Of a DNA stretch of 64,000 nucleotides, positions 24,966-37,500 are shown piece after piece. The translations under genes and the position numbers were made by a program. The stretch comes from Liolophura sinensis (Eukaryota > Mollusca > Polyplacophora > Chitonida > Chitonidae). Position 1 is the first letter of the stretch, and each line of letters opens with the position of its first letter. Below the pieces are notes generated by a model. The model had not been told where the DNA came from. It was given only the letters and a program-made list of their open reading frames with translations, and searched no databases. The stretch spans positions 59,780,512 through 59,844,511 of the forward strand of contig NC_088301.1 of NCBI RefSeq assembly GCF_032854445.1, in the 5' to 3' direction.

Positions 24966-27262
24966 ATGGCGTCCGAAGAAAAGTTAAGCACATCAGAGAG
25001 AGTCTTGCCTTCTCAGAGTAAGAAACCGAAAATGACGAATGATACGTGGCCATTACAGCAGGAGGCGACAGATTATCTGGAAAAGCACAAAATCATGGAA
25101 CTTTTCAACAACATGACTGCACAGTTGATATTCAATCGACCAGGTAACGCTATGTATTAGTACGAACAATACCATCGGGTGTCACATCTTCGTTACCAGT
25201 AGCCTACTGTTTTTTGTTTTCTTTTACATTGTCCGTAGTCCGAATTTTCTGGATAGAATTTGCAGCACATATTGTGATAATCCTGGCAGCACGCTACAAT
25301 CAGAAAATTCGGACTACATTGGCTAGTCTTCTCTATATGTAATATATGTATCAGTGTCTTTTGTGAGCAACACAACGTAAAAGTTTCAGTTATAATCAAT
25401 ATAAAGGTGTCTGTAATTATGCACATATGTAACAGTATAGTTACTGTAGTTTGGATACATGGTAGCATTTTATATCTTTGAATTGATGGTTTTGGTGTGT
25501 GTAGCATTCTCCTAGCCATAAACCACCCACATTGAGGTATGGGCGCAATGATGGCCCTTCACAGGGAATTGTAGATTCTCTCTATCTTACATCTGATAGC
25601 AGATTGATTAGAGTATCAGATCTGTATCACCTGACTGATAAAGATGTCCCTCATACAGGACAAAATAAGTAATAGGGGCTTTGGTGACAATAATCGGTCA
25701 ACAACACTCATAGGTCAGTGACACTGTTTGTTAAGACCACTTGTGTTCCTCAATTATCGGTAGGTTTGTATGTCAACATAGTAAAGTTTGCAAGTTTACT
25801 TTCAAAAGAACTTGAGTTAAACCTGGTACACCTGTGTCTTCCACCCTTAGAAATCAGCACTATAGCATAAGCAGCAATCAGTTGGCGTATCCATCAGTCA
25901 GTTGTTGTTAGTTGAGTATTTCTGCATTAGTGTGTATGTACACAACAGTTTTAAGTTGTTTTTTTTTTCATACTTTAATTTTGAGTTAACATCTTACAGT
26001 CCCTCTATGTTCATAATATCATCAAGACGGGGGAAAGAGGAAGAATATTTAACAAACTGTTTGATCAAAGCCTGATTGCTGATATAATAATATAGAACGA
26101 ACATCTTTATAAAGTAACAGCATCTTTATAAACTCATGATATCTACATTGATGAGGATCATTAAAAATTAATCAAAATTTTTCTTTCCAGATCATCCTAA
26201 AATCTTCATGACTGAGATGCTTGAGCAGCTTCAGAAATCAAAGACTACACATATGGACTACCCTTGTTTATTTGATGACAGTAATATCCAGTCTGTGTTT
26301 GGCATGTTGGACCCAACAGGCAGTGGTTGCATTTCTCTGAAACAGTATACTGAAGGTTTGCATAATTCATGTTGCATTACTCATTGAATCATATTAACTT
26401 ACCTTTTAATCTTAATAAAGTTTGCTACAATAAAAAGTTGATTATCAAGTTCACCTTAAAAGTTCATATACATGAACTGAAGGATTTAATTTTTCCCTGG
26501 GAGTCTAGGATTCCATATTCCAAAATACTTCCACAAATCAAAGTTATTGGCTGGAATCTGTCTGCATTTCTGGGAGAAATCAGTAAAAGAAAATTATTTA
26601 TGTGAATAGTAAGATCTGTACCAGTCTGAAGACTTAATATTTATCTATGATAAAGCTTACATTTTATCACATGTTTACTTTACTGGTAAAAATTGTTTTA
26701 AAGAGCATAAAGTGATGTGAATCCATTTCGATTCTGGCAAAATTTGGCGAGAAATGAGCCTTGACATGCATGTCCATGTGTGTGGAATGGCGTGTTGATT
26801 TTATGCTTCTTTTATCCTTGTACATGATATGCATCACTGACATATTGTTCTGGAAATTTCAGCTATGAAAACTTTGGGGGTTGTTGGCTATGAGGAGGTG
26901 CCGGCAGGAGGAGACATAGATAAGATTTCTTTTGAAACTTTTCTCAAAGAAGCGTAAGTTACCTTTTGTAACTGTTTGTTTGCTAAACAAAGACAGTGAA
27001 CCACTAGAGACACTTTATCCAGAGTAAGGAACATTGTTTTAGTGTCTATGCTTGTTTTATGCAGTAATCGGTAGCACTTTATTAATTATCAGGAGGATAC
27101 TATACATTTTAATTTGTCAATAATAATAAGATCTCTATCATTTCTGATTTCTTTTCCAGACGGACAGGATTGAATCAGGGCCTCAGCAACTTTCCAGGCA
27201 CAAAAGGCTTCACAGAGGTAGACTTGATGCACAACATATTTGATTTTACTTGGAAAAGATAG
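24966..27262 (+). CDS. EFCAB10: EF-hand calcium-binding domain-containing protein 10-like
   Basis: Exons: 24966-25143, 26191-26355, 26863-26953 and 27160-27262 (stop TAG), giving 178 residues with all phases in agreement. Residues about 31-60 (QQEATDYLEKHKIMELFNNM) match the RIIa/Dpy-30-like docking helix pair found in EFCAB10 and other axonemal or sperm-tail proteins. Residues about 84-120 form one EF-hand-like unit with loop DPTGSGCISLKQ: Asp1, Thr3, Ser5, Gly6 and Ile8 fit, but position 12 is Gln rather than Glu, so calcium binding may be weak. The protein is longer than the roughly 127-residue human form I recall, through about 30 extra N-terminal residues and a longer C-terminus ending FDFTWKR. 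Likely in cilia or flagella, by family and by the X-box-like motif just upstream. The divergent neighbour is the lysine-rich gene. Confidence 0.85.
25235..25317. repeat. Perfect 17-bp inverted repeat in EFCAB10 intron 1
   Basis: GTAGTCCGAATTTTCTG at 25235-25251 and its exact complement CAGAAAATTCGGACTAC at 25301-25317 enclose 49 bp. Possibly a very short non-autonomous element. Confidence 0.85.
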
Positions 27263-28008
27263 GAGAACTACAAGTCTCGCCATGACTCCATTCACCACTC
27301 CAGTGCACATGAACTCTGGTTGTTTTTGTACATGGTTCTGCATAAAATGGATTCATTAGTTTCTTCACAATGGCGCACAATAGATCTCTTCAACTCTGTA
27401 CAGTATTCAGTTTGGATTTTCAGGCATCAAGCTGTCTGGTCAAGTCCAACAGTTCTGACAGCTTTAGACCTATGAAATGAAATTCATAACAATACCATAG
27501 TATTTATTTTGCCATGTGCCAAGTAAAGTTAAGTTGTCATGTGAATTGTGTGAAATGTACATGTAATTTTATGTTGTATTAAATATGAAATATAGATGGC
27601 ATGTGTATGGAATGCTGGGAATCAGCATGTTGGTTGTTTGTAGAGAATGTTTTTATAATATTTGGTGGGAAATTAAAGGGAAAAAAACATGAAAGTCATT
27701 ATCATCAGACACACCACTGAAAACTGTCCTTCATTAAAGTTTTTAAAATACAAGTATTTTTAAATAATAGAATTCTAAGGTGTGCTTTGTTTATAATTTA
27801 TTGGCTATTGATGGCATCAAAGACCTTTTTTGCCATTGTGTTTGGCTAATGGACAAAATTTGTGTTTGTGCATTGTGTGATGTACAGGGAGCATGTCATG
27901 ACCATGTGGTCAAGGAGTTTACCTTGGATTTCAAACCCATTCTGAGAGAGTAAGAGTTTGATTCTCTTGCTTTTCTGTTCTTGAGACTTCAGTGCCATCA
28001 AGTGATCA

Positions 28009-28115
28009 TGGGTGCCATTAATTAGCCGTGGGTGCCATTAATTAACAATAGGTGCGATTAATTGGCCATGGATGTCATTAATTAGCCATGGGTGTCATTA
28101 ATTGGCCATGGGTGC
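28009..28115 (+). repeat. 20-bp tandem repeat, about 5 units
   Basis: The unit gggtgccattaattagccat, with single-base variants, lies about 750 bp past the EFCAB10 stop. Confidence 0.88.
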
Positions 28116-29245
28116 CAATAAGTTTTCAACGGAGGTGTCTTGTGTTGTATAACATGTAGGTCGCTGTGGAAATCTGGGCTTCCACTCATAAGACATATTC
28201 ACTTGTGATGAAGTTCCCTAGGAACTTGCCAAAGGCCCATGGTTTGCTTCAGACAACCCCGATTCCTTCATCTACAACTATCACAGGCGAGGGTCAAGGG
28301 GCAGCCTAGTTGAAGATGACCATAGATGAGATGTCAGCCATTTTGGGGCATCGAGAGAAGGGGTCTGAAGGTCATAGCCATAAAAATGACATGCTGAAAA
28401 TAAAAGCTTTTAAAGGTTTCCCGAGCACATTAATTGAGTATTCAAGGGCCGCATAGGCTCCGGAATTTCCTTGACCTTAGATTGACGTATTCTTGAGCAG
28501 ACATTCGAGGTTATGACACGGAGACATTGGGTTTAAAGAGTAATGAGAGGTAAAAGCGAAATGATTAAAAACAATTTAATGGATTAAAAGCAGGGAGCAG
28601 TGAAATGGTTTGTGTTTCTCCCGAAGAAAGAAATTCCAGTGTTCCCGAAAAAAATTTGAGCCGGACCGAATTGAGGAACTCGATCACATTCCCTGGAACA
28701 AATATATATATATATTTTTTTGGAAATCATGCCCTTGCCGAATCACCATTTTGTACCATGCAGCTGAAGAGTGCGAACAGAAAGCACTAAAATTTTATTG
28801 TGAAAACATAATTTGACCGATATTATAAGAACTAGGTATTGTACACCACCAGATGGGTTTATATACCCAAATAGAAGAAAACCCTACACACGGCGGCAGT
28901 ATACACTAAAATGGAAAAAGTATTTTTGTAAATCGCTGCCAATTTTCACCACCTTAGAATGCTTTGCTTCAACACCCCAAAAAGTGGCTACGGAATATTG
29001 TATGTCGTAAATTTGTATGTACAGCACATAGGTATAATTGGCGTTTCAGTGCATGCAGCAAATTGTTTTTCGTTTTTTCTTTTTCCGCACTTCTTAATTA
29101 GCCGGAGAGCCCCTAAGATGTAAAGAAGCAAAATTAATATCCTGAGATAAAGGTTGAAATCCGTCGTAGTTTACGTTTGCGTGTGGAAGTCACAGATGGG
29201 AGTGGGAGTGTAGTGTAACCGCACGAAAGTGGGTCAACGATGATG

Positions 29246-29445
29246 CGAAGCGATGGTACGATGACACGAAGCGATGACACGGTGCATTTTACCATCGCTT
29301 CGTGCCATCGTGTCATCGCCTCCTGACTAGTTACTAACATCGTATCATCGCTTCGGGCCATCCTGGCGATCCTAGAATCGTGTCATCGCTTCCCTTCATC
29401 GTGCCATCCCGTAGTGCTATCGGCGTGCGATGGGACGATGGTACG
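29246..29445. repeat. Foldback cluster of CGAAGCGATG words
   Basis: cgaagcgatg occurs at 29246 and 29267, and its complement catcgcttcg at 29293 and 29346, with more degenerate copies to about 29445. The two 30-base arms 29250-29279 and 29290-29319 pair at 25 of 30 positions around a 10-base loop. Confidence 0.75.
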
Positions 29446-31132
29446 CGATGATGGCCTTATCTGGATGCCATATTGGAAGGTTACATAGTTCACTAAATCT
29501 CGATGTTTGCTAGGAAACCCTAAGCATGCAAATGGGTAACCCATCAGCACGCTTAAATACATAATTCTATAAAATATTATTCCCAACTATATCTCTCTTT
29601 CAACCATGAAAATCTCATTGCTATTCCTTTGCAGAAGTGTAGATTTGGTATTGCTCTTTTCTTGCAGTTTTGCGAGTCCAAATGATATGTCAAATTATTA
29701 AAGTCTATACCTTGCTTTCATGTTCACCTTTAGATTTGTGAAGTTCAGATGTACCAAACCTAAATCTCGATGGATGCTTGCACGGCCAGTTTTGAAAGCG
29801 CAACTTTTCAAAATGGTTTTCTGCATCCCCATATTGGAGCCTTTATGATTATCATAGGTTTCAGTCTATAGACGACATTGGCGTTAATTTCCCGATATAC
29901 GAGTGTTGGATTTGGTTAATGAATTCTTATAAACCATGTAAAAAATTGTTTGGCTCCCAGTCTCCCAGTATCGCTAGAGAAGTGCGAGAATTAATGATGG
30001 CCTCTTTAAAAGGTATCTTATTTCGTAGCTGATTTTGCCGACGTAGGGGAGTGCGACTCTGATAGGTGATGGATCCTTAGCTGGCATTTATTGTTGGCCA
30101 GGCTAGTATTGAAATTATTTCCACTAGCAGTGACACTCTCAAAAACCTTCAGAGCGCTTCCAGAAGCTCCATCCACCTCCAAACCTCCCTCCAACCCCTC
30201 AAAGGTTGTACTTATGAAATGAAATACTCATGTAACCAGCATGCATTAGGGAAACCCCTCGGCCGTTACCAATTAGAAACAAGGAGCACCAAAGCTCAGT
30301 CAAATTCCACCACTTGAAATCTGCCATCCCAAACCATATAAAGTTAAATCCTCGCCACATGACTGACTAATTACCTTTTAGACGCCTGAAAACCAATGTA
30401 ACCGAAACTACTACAAGAAAACTAAGGGAGTCATTGAAATACGCTGACCAAATTCACACATTAATCGAAACAATGGATCCCAGTGACCAGTGAAGTGTAA
30501 TAAACTGCAATTAACATCACCGCATTTTGTTTTTACCTAATTCTGCTTCAGCCAATGTGTGGGAAGGGTAGTGGGGGGGATGCTTCTACTAGTATGTATG
30601 CATTTACATGAACAGTTAGAATAAAACTCTGACTGGGGCAATTTACAAGAAGCCCTATTTCACTGGTTACGCGTGACCATTTGCCAGCTATCACACTGTC
30701 CTGCTGCCCTGGTTTTACTCTCTTTGCTGTACGTCTTTAATTATATCGTATTCTAAATCCCTCTGCATTCGGTGATCTCATCTCAGTAGACTACCAGCTA
30801 TCCCTACTCATACCTTTGTCCATAGTTGTATATGTTTATTGTTCGTATCTGATGTATGTTTCGTCTACTGTTTGTTTCATCTATTGTTCAGTTGTTAAAT
30901 CAACGATGTAACCCTCTTTCATCAGACTTGTCAATCTGTTGTATGTTTCTTCTGTTGTTCATCTGTTGAAATCGACATCTTAGCCCTCTCTTTAAATTGC
31001 TATCACCAACTGACCATTATGCTTGATGACGGTATTAATATCTACGCCGCTCGTTGAATAAACAGAAGATATGATCCATATAGGCCTAATTGTGACAAGA
31101 AACATGGGTAATATTTTAAAAGCTGTCATCGC

Positions 31133-31160
31133 ACATTTAAACACAAAAGTGTTTAAATGT
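31133..31160. repeat. Perfect 12-bp hairpin, loop AAAA
   Basis: ACATTTAAACAC, AAAA, GTGTTTAAATGT. Intergenic; no U-run after it and no gene next to it. Confidence 0.85.
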
Positions 31161-34099
31161 CTTTAGATGCCAAGAAATATGGCCAGAGCAACCTGTTTCA
31201 CGATTCAGTATTTTGTTGGGTATAGACCTGCATATCAAGTCTGAATACGCATGTAAGCTCCATGAATGTTTCCGGTCAGGCTAGATTGCCAGCCGAGCAG
31301 CTGACTGATCGGTCGACCCGTTTTTTTTTTTGTTTTTTTTTTGTTTTTTTTTTGTGAAGTTGGCATTAAAAGTATCACGTTAAGACAAATGCATTTTATA
31401 TTCTAAACGTAAGGTGATATACAGTATATTATCGTTCTATACATACTACTATTTTACCTTCGATGTGTCCAAAATATAGTTTTCTTTCGTAAGTGGAACC
31501 ACTTTGGTAAAATTACATATTTAAAAGAAATCATACGAGCGATCGCAATCCTGACTACACACATGCAGTGTCATTACATGTTTGACCTAGTAGGTCAAGA
31601 GCGTTCACGAAGTCCATCCTTTCGTGTTACACGCCCTGAACTATACAGGGCTAATCACTAAGTTAGGCGAGGTTAAAGGGTCTAAGACCTTTAGCAGTAA
31701 CTTACACTGTAATCGAACTGGTGCACCGTGTGTTATTCTTATCTCACAAAATAAACTGAAAACGAGCACAGGCTTGTGCTGGTTTGGTGCATATTTACAG
31801 TGTATTCCGCTACAATTATTGCTATACGTATATATGGCAGTATGATAACAATTCACGTTGTTACAAACACAAACTTACAGACATGACACAGAATAAGAAT
31901 GTTTATAAACTAGTCTGTCACAATTATACAATACTAGATATAAACCTGACGCTAAATTGATGAAGGCTGAGACAGTGAATGCATTGTAAAGATCGGTATG
32001 CGTGTACATAATGTATATCACACTAAACGCATCTCTGTGGTAAAGCTGCAATTCATGACTAATAAAGTTGTCAGAAGCTGAGAGCCCACCTATGCTCCAG
32101 GCAAGCTGTAATAAAAAAACAGATGCATGTACACGAATACAAGACTTGCATAAAGGACAGAGACCGAAGTGTACACACTATATAAGCTTGTATCTACGTT
32201 ACAACCTATAGGGCCTATGTGGATGTTAGAAGCCCTCACGGTGAATTGTTGGCATTGTTTTCTTTTGATTTACGTTTTGATTCTTCATTTTCTAATATTT
32301 CTGCATGCACCGTTGAAGATGAACACCGAATCTGAGGTGTAAATATTTTACTAATAATTTTTCCAAAAACTATGCTCCACTGCTTGTGCAGATGTCTGTT
32401 CATGGGCGCAGGCATTACTGTGAGTCTTACATGCATGTTGCTAACAAAACCAACGGCTTCAAAGAACAGGTTAAGAATCATATTCTGCGCAGGAGAATTA
32501 CTTCTAGCAGTCAAGACAAAGCACCAGTTCACACCTTCATGGACATTATAATTCTTCAACACTTAATGTAAGAAAGGTAAATCTAATCATATCTAACCAC
32601 TGGAGGTGGAACAATTTTTGATTAAAATTAAATTGAGACCGAATTACAAACTAAACCTTTCACGCGAAGCGGCTCTGGACATTTACCTCGTTTTCTCCCT
32701 TTCAGTTTATGAGGATCGTGATTTCAAGTTCGTGTACTTTTATTTTTCTCGTGTTTTTTAATGCACAGTGCCTTGAAATTTCGCACACATGTAACTGGAT
32801 ATATTAAGTTAAAATTTGTCGAGTTTTAAATAATATATATACAAGTGAGAGAAAATCAGATTTTACGAACTTTTGACAGTGTTTTTGAAACCAAGTCTTT
32901 CTGAGATGAATCCATATAGGCCTAAATGAGATGGAAAACCATCCATCTTAATCTCACCTTTCATTTAGCTTTTTAGAATACATATATTCATATGACTATC
33001 CGATCTCTACAGGGGGGTTCTAGTGGCCTTAAATACGATATATCTGTATACGAATCTGTGTTTCACTTCCGCATGTGTTTCAAGTCCTACAAATGACATA
33101 ACCCATGTAGTGGCTGCATAGTGTAGCCGACGTTAAGCACGGTCTAAACTTTGCCTTCGCAGGGCCATATGTGTTGAATCTGCAACTCATCCGTCCCTTA
33201 AACATATGTCAAATCCCACACCGGCAAACCCTGTATAATACAATTTAGCAGTTGAAATATTTGAATCCATAAGTCAAACCGGCGTACACATCACCACACT
33301 AACAAAGCACAGGACAGTGAAAGTACTAGTGTTGGCCACACCGTTCTGCGAACGGTAGAGAACCCCAGGGTTAGTGAGTCATCACATTTGGGCTCGTGGG
33401 GGGGCTCATATCCCTTCACATTCACATGGGCTCGTGGGGGGTGTGAATGCAGTCGCTTAATTGTGCTGACTAGGTCTGTAACCTCCTTCGCGAACGACCA
33501 GCAGCCAGCTGGTGGTCATCATGGTAGTCACAAAGGTAAAGGGGTAGTAAGAGTTGTACTGGAGGTTTTGATTCTGTTGTGCGGAAAAGTCATGGGGTGC
33601 ATTTCCTAGGTGATATGTCTGATAACCAATATTTTACACACTGATCCCAACTAGTAGGCCCTAGTAGGCCCTCTCTTCAAGTTTTAACAGTTGGCCTGCG
33701 TTTTATAGTTCTGATGTGACAGTCCGTCTGAAAATCTAACTTTCTGCTGATGTCAGATGTTTGCAAATTTGTATTCAAACATGTATTTGTTTATATAGGC
33801 TACTAAACAAACCACAGCAGTGTAAGGGTTAAAACAGGCATTATCGGGCCGTGAATGTAAACACGTATACATATATTGAACCCAAAAAATAAATAATAAA
33901 TAAATAAAAAACAGTGCAGATCTCCTTTTTCAATTTTCCTTTTTCATGTACAGCAATACTCATTTGTCCATATAGATAATCTGTTTGATAGAGAGTTTGC
34001 GGATTTCCTGTTTTCTGGTGCTCTTACATTTTGAGATATTTATTTGTTTACACTGTATTTATCTGATTGTTGTTTTACATTATCTCTTACTGTTTGTGT

Positions 34100-34350
34100 A
34101 GCTTTTGTGACAACATAAGCAGTCTATGACACTCGCGTGGCCGTTAATGCAGCCTGTCATCTGTGGAAGGCCAGATGCACATGTCTGTTGGTTACAAGTG
34201 GGGAAGTTCAACTGTAGCTTTCCAAAGGTCGATTTACACCAAGCACTCTGGTTATTCTTGCTTTCCTCCACCCTTAGAACTGACTGACATCGTATAAAGT
34301 GAGAAATACTTGAGTATAGTGCTCAAAATCAATCAAATGAAAAATAAAAT
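34100..34350 (+). mobile_element. Degenerate SINE tail upstream of APEH
   Basis: Contains tttcctccacccttagaact, gtataaagtgagaaatactt and gagtatagtgctcaaaatca, the 3' half of the family in sense orientation, about 180 bp before the APEH start. Smaller tail scraps occur at about 12770-12815 (cttgagtgtggcgtaaaatg) and, antisense, at 20140-20225. Confidence 0.65.
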
Positions 34351-34527
34351 CCAGGGCACCTATGCTTGTTCTATGCTATGCTTACTTGACTAAACAGCTA
34401 AACACCTGTCACTGACAAGCACTGCAATAAATGTTAAATGTTTTATTTTGGCATTGCTCTTGTCAGAAATGTTTTACAGCTTGTGGCACCTTGGTTAAAT
34501 TAGCAGTTATTCAAACCTTCGTTGAAG

Positions 34528-37500
34528 ATGGCTTCCACCGAGAGGCCTGTGGTGGGCATATCAGTATGTCACTCATGCAAAAGGTCATCAGTAACTTGCT
34601 AGGTATAGCGCATGGTTTACCCTGAGGCAATCTGGTTTAGCCCCCCCCCCCCCACATATACTACCACCAGTGTGTTAGTTAAAATTCTTGACCCTGGCAT
34701 TTAAACAATAACAAAATAGATAAATGAAAAGATAAATAAAAGAATGCAAAATTTTTTTTAAAAATCTAATTTTTCCCTGATGGATGCAAAAAGCTAGTTT
34801 TAATGTTTTATTAGCATTGTCTTACTAGATAATAAGACAGAATTGGATAGCATTTTATGTGTGTCTATACTGAGTCTTGATACTGTGTATTTTGTATATT
34901 CCATGTGCTCTGAGGATTAGTTTGGCATAAATAGACAATATGAAATGAATGAATGAATGAAACAGATGTGTAATATGCGCCTCTTCATATTTACGATTTG
35001 CAGGTAGAGAATGTTGTATGTCTGTACAGGGATTATGCAAGTTTCCCTTCTCCTGTTTCTGCAAGAATTACATCCATCTCTGATAAAACAACACATGTCT
35101 CAGCCGTCTGGAGCCAAAGAGATTTGGAAAGGAAAGAGAATGTAAAGTTCTCAAAGACTTACTTTGTACCTGGAGAAGGTGCTAAGGATGTTATTTCCAC
35201 AGCTCCGCAGGAAATAAAGAATGAGTATGAATTTCAAACCAATTATATTTTCTGAAAGGGTTTTTGCGTTACCCATTCAATATATAAAAGAAATCAAACC
35301 TGAGAAAATCAGAATAATTTAAGATTTTTACATATACATTGTAGTATGCAAATGAGGTTTGATGACATTACTATTATGGATTACATTGTACATTTGACAC
35401 ATTTAATGTCTTATAAGAATGCCATGTCAAAAACACCAATCAATCACGTCAAGTCACCCATGCCAATCCCGTGATATGCACACTTGGCAAGCCATTACTT
35501 GGCCTATCGGCTAAATCCTGAGCATCAGAGGAGGATGTACTAAGTACTGTTAATGTTACAGTATTGAACATCTTTCTCCTGTTTTAGATTTGGCCTCTCT
35601 AAATCATATCCCTTCACATTTTGATTCATATTTATTGGCTACCTCAGTGCTTGTTAACCAGCTTCCAGATATCGTACTTTGTAAATGTGACAATAATTGG
35701 TAAGGAATATGTAGTTTTTACTGGACTTGAAAGCAGTTGCTCCTTAAGAAAATATTGCCTAGTTTGGTATCATTGACTAAGTCTGCTCTGTTCTTTCAGG
35801 ATTTGGAATGAACTTTCCCCATCAGGTAAATTGAAGGCCATTGTTAGAGATGCCAAGACAAAGAAAGGGGATGAGAAACAGTTTGTTGAAGTAAGCAGTA
35901 ATATGTATATACAAGTATAACATCTCTGACGTTATTATGTTTTGGGTGCTTGAGACAAGTGAGAGCAGGAATGTTTGTACGCGGCATGAAACGATTGTGT
36001 TTGCTTGTTTTCTGTAAATATTTGTAACTGGCAAATTATCAGAAACCATTCTTTTTACCATCTCCACTAAAAACACAGGCATTCCAGTATAAAATGGCCA
36101 TTCACTGTTCAGCCTATATGTGTATATATCTAGATGCTGCTCAGAGAGCAATCAGTATAGAAAATCTGATGTAGTTGCGAAAGTGTCTTAGCCAAAAACT
36201 GGGAGTTTAATGTTGAACTTTTAAAAATGTAATCAATCTAGGAGTACCTCTTCTGTCTCTGCTTTGTTGACTTGGTGTATTCTAGGGTGCGCTTACAGAA
36301 AATTGTTAGTTCAATAAACTTCTGCTGTCCACTGGCTAACGCCAGGAGTTGAAAACATATTTACAGATGTGCTAAATTACATGTTTTTATTTCTTTTTGT
36401 CGTCAGAAGTATACATACAAAATAGAAATATTACATTACTTGGTAATATACATGTAGTTGCAAATTATTTTGTCTTTAATTAACATATTGCATTTGACCC
36501 TAAACTTTTATCCTGACTAAGTTCTTCCTTTGTGAGATTCTGGAGTCCTGACTGGAAGGTAGGATGATGTCCTACTGGGAAAATGTAAGTTTCAGCACCC
36601 AAGGTCATGTATTAGGACTTGATTTGGAAAGATTTGGTATGTGCGAATGAATGAATGATATCACATGGAAACGGAATGATAAGTTCTGTTAGATACAAAT
36701 GACAAGGCAAGAAAATTTCTGTTTTAGATATGGGATGACAATCACAAGCTCAAAACTGTTGATGTTACTGCCATAGATAAACATGGGAAGATCTACGAAG
36801 CTGGAGGTATGGGATTTCATATGCTTCTGATGTGTGCTAACTTCTGAAGATTTTATTTTTCATGATTCTTTATGAGTTGAATGCATAACCAGTTATATTA
36901 ATGGGAAGGTTCATTTTCTAACTAATGCACCTTTCTGTAGACCCTTGTGCAAGAATTTTTCTTGTGCAGTTAATGGGACGTTAAAATCCTTTAGTTAACT
37001 TATTTTTGTGGTTTTAGTCTGACGAAAGGTCATGTGCTTGGTATGAATGGCTGACTGGTCATTGTTTTAGGCTTTGGTTCCTTGACATGGTCCTTGTCAG
37101 AAGAAAAACTGCTGTACACAGCAGAAATGAAACCAGCCAGAACAGCGTCTTACTTTGACACAATAACGGTCACAGGTAATGAGACTTCAGAGGTCATCCA
37201 GGTAAGTCAGTCATGCAGGCATATAATACAGGTATATTATGTCAGAAGCGTATACCGTCCAAAACTGTATGTAAAGTTTATGGAGCATCAGGCAACATTT
37301 TCTGTGACCTTTGACCTCTGGCTGACAAGTTTATATAGGCTGCTTGTGTGCAAGTCAAATTGATTTAATGTAAGGGACACACCTTTTTTGTGAACACCTA
37401 TCATGTTTTACTTCTTAACATTGAAATTTAGTTTTATCTGTGAATCACAATTGTCGAGGCTAATGAGAACTTCCCTATTCACTATCCCACATCTGTTTAG

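Larger units (their letters stand above)
27263..34090. other. Intergenic region between EFCAB10 and APEH
   Basis: Apart from the 20-bp repeat, the foldback cluster near 29.3 kb, the hairpin near 31.1 kb, a T-rich run at 31320-31353 and a poly-C run near 34640, I see no supported feature. Open frames (for example 32562-32236 minus, 33388-33609 plus) have no recognisable domain. Confidence 0.5.

Noticed and set aside
28605-28816. Two overlapping frames just right of EFCAB10
   Set aside because: They overlap in different frames, and neither has a domain or splice partner.
32236-32562. 108-codon minus-strand frame ending in a charged tail
   Set aside because: No similarity that I recognise, and an opposite-strand frame overlaps it. 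Could be a terminal exon, but no upstream partner was found.
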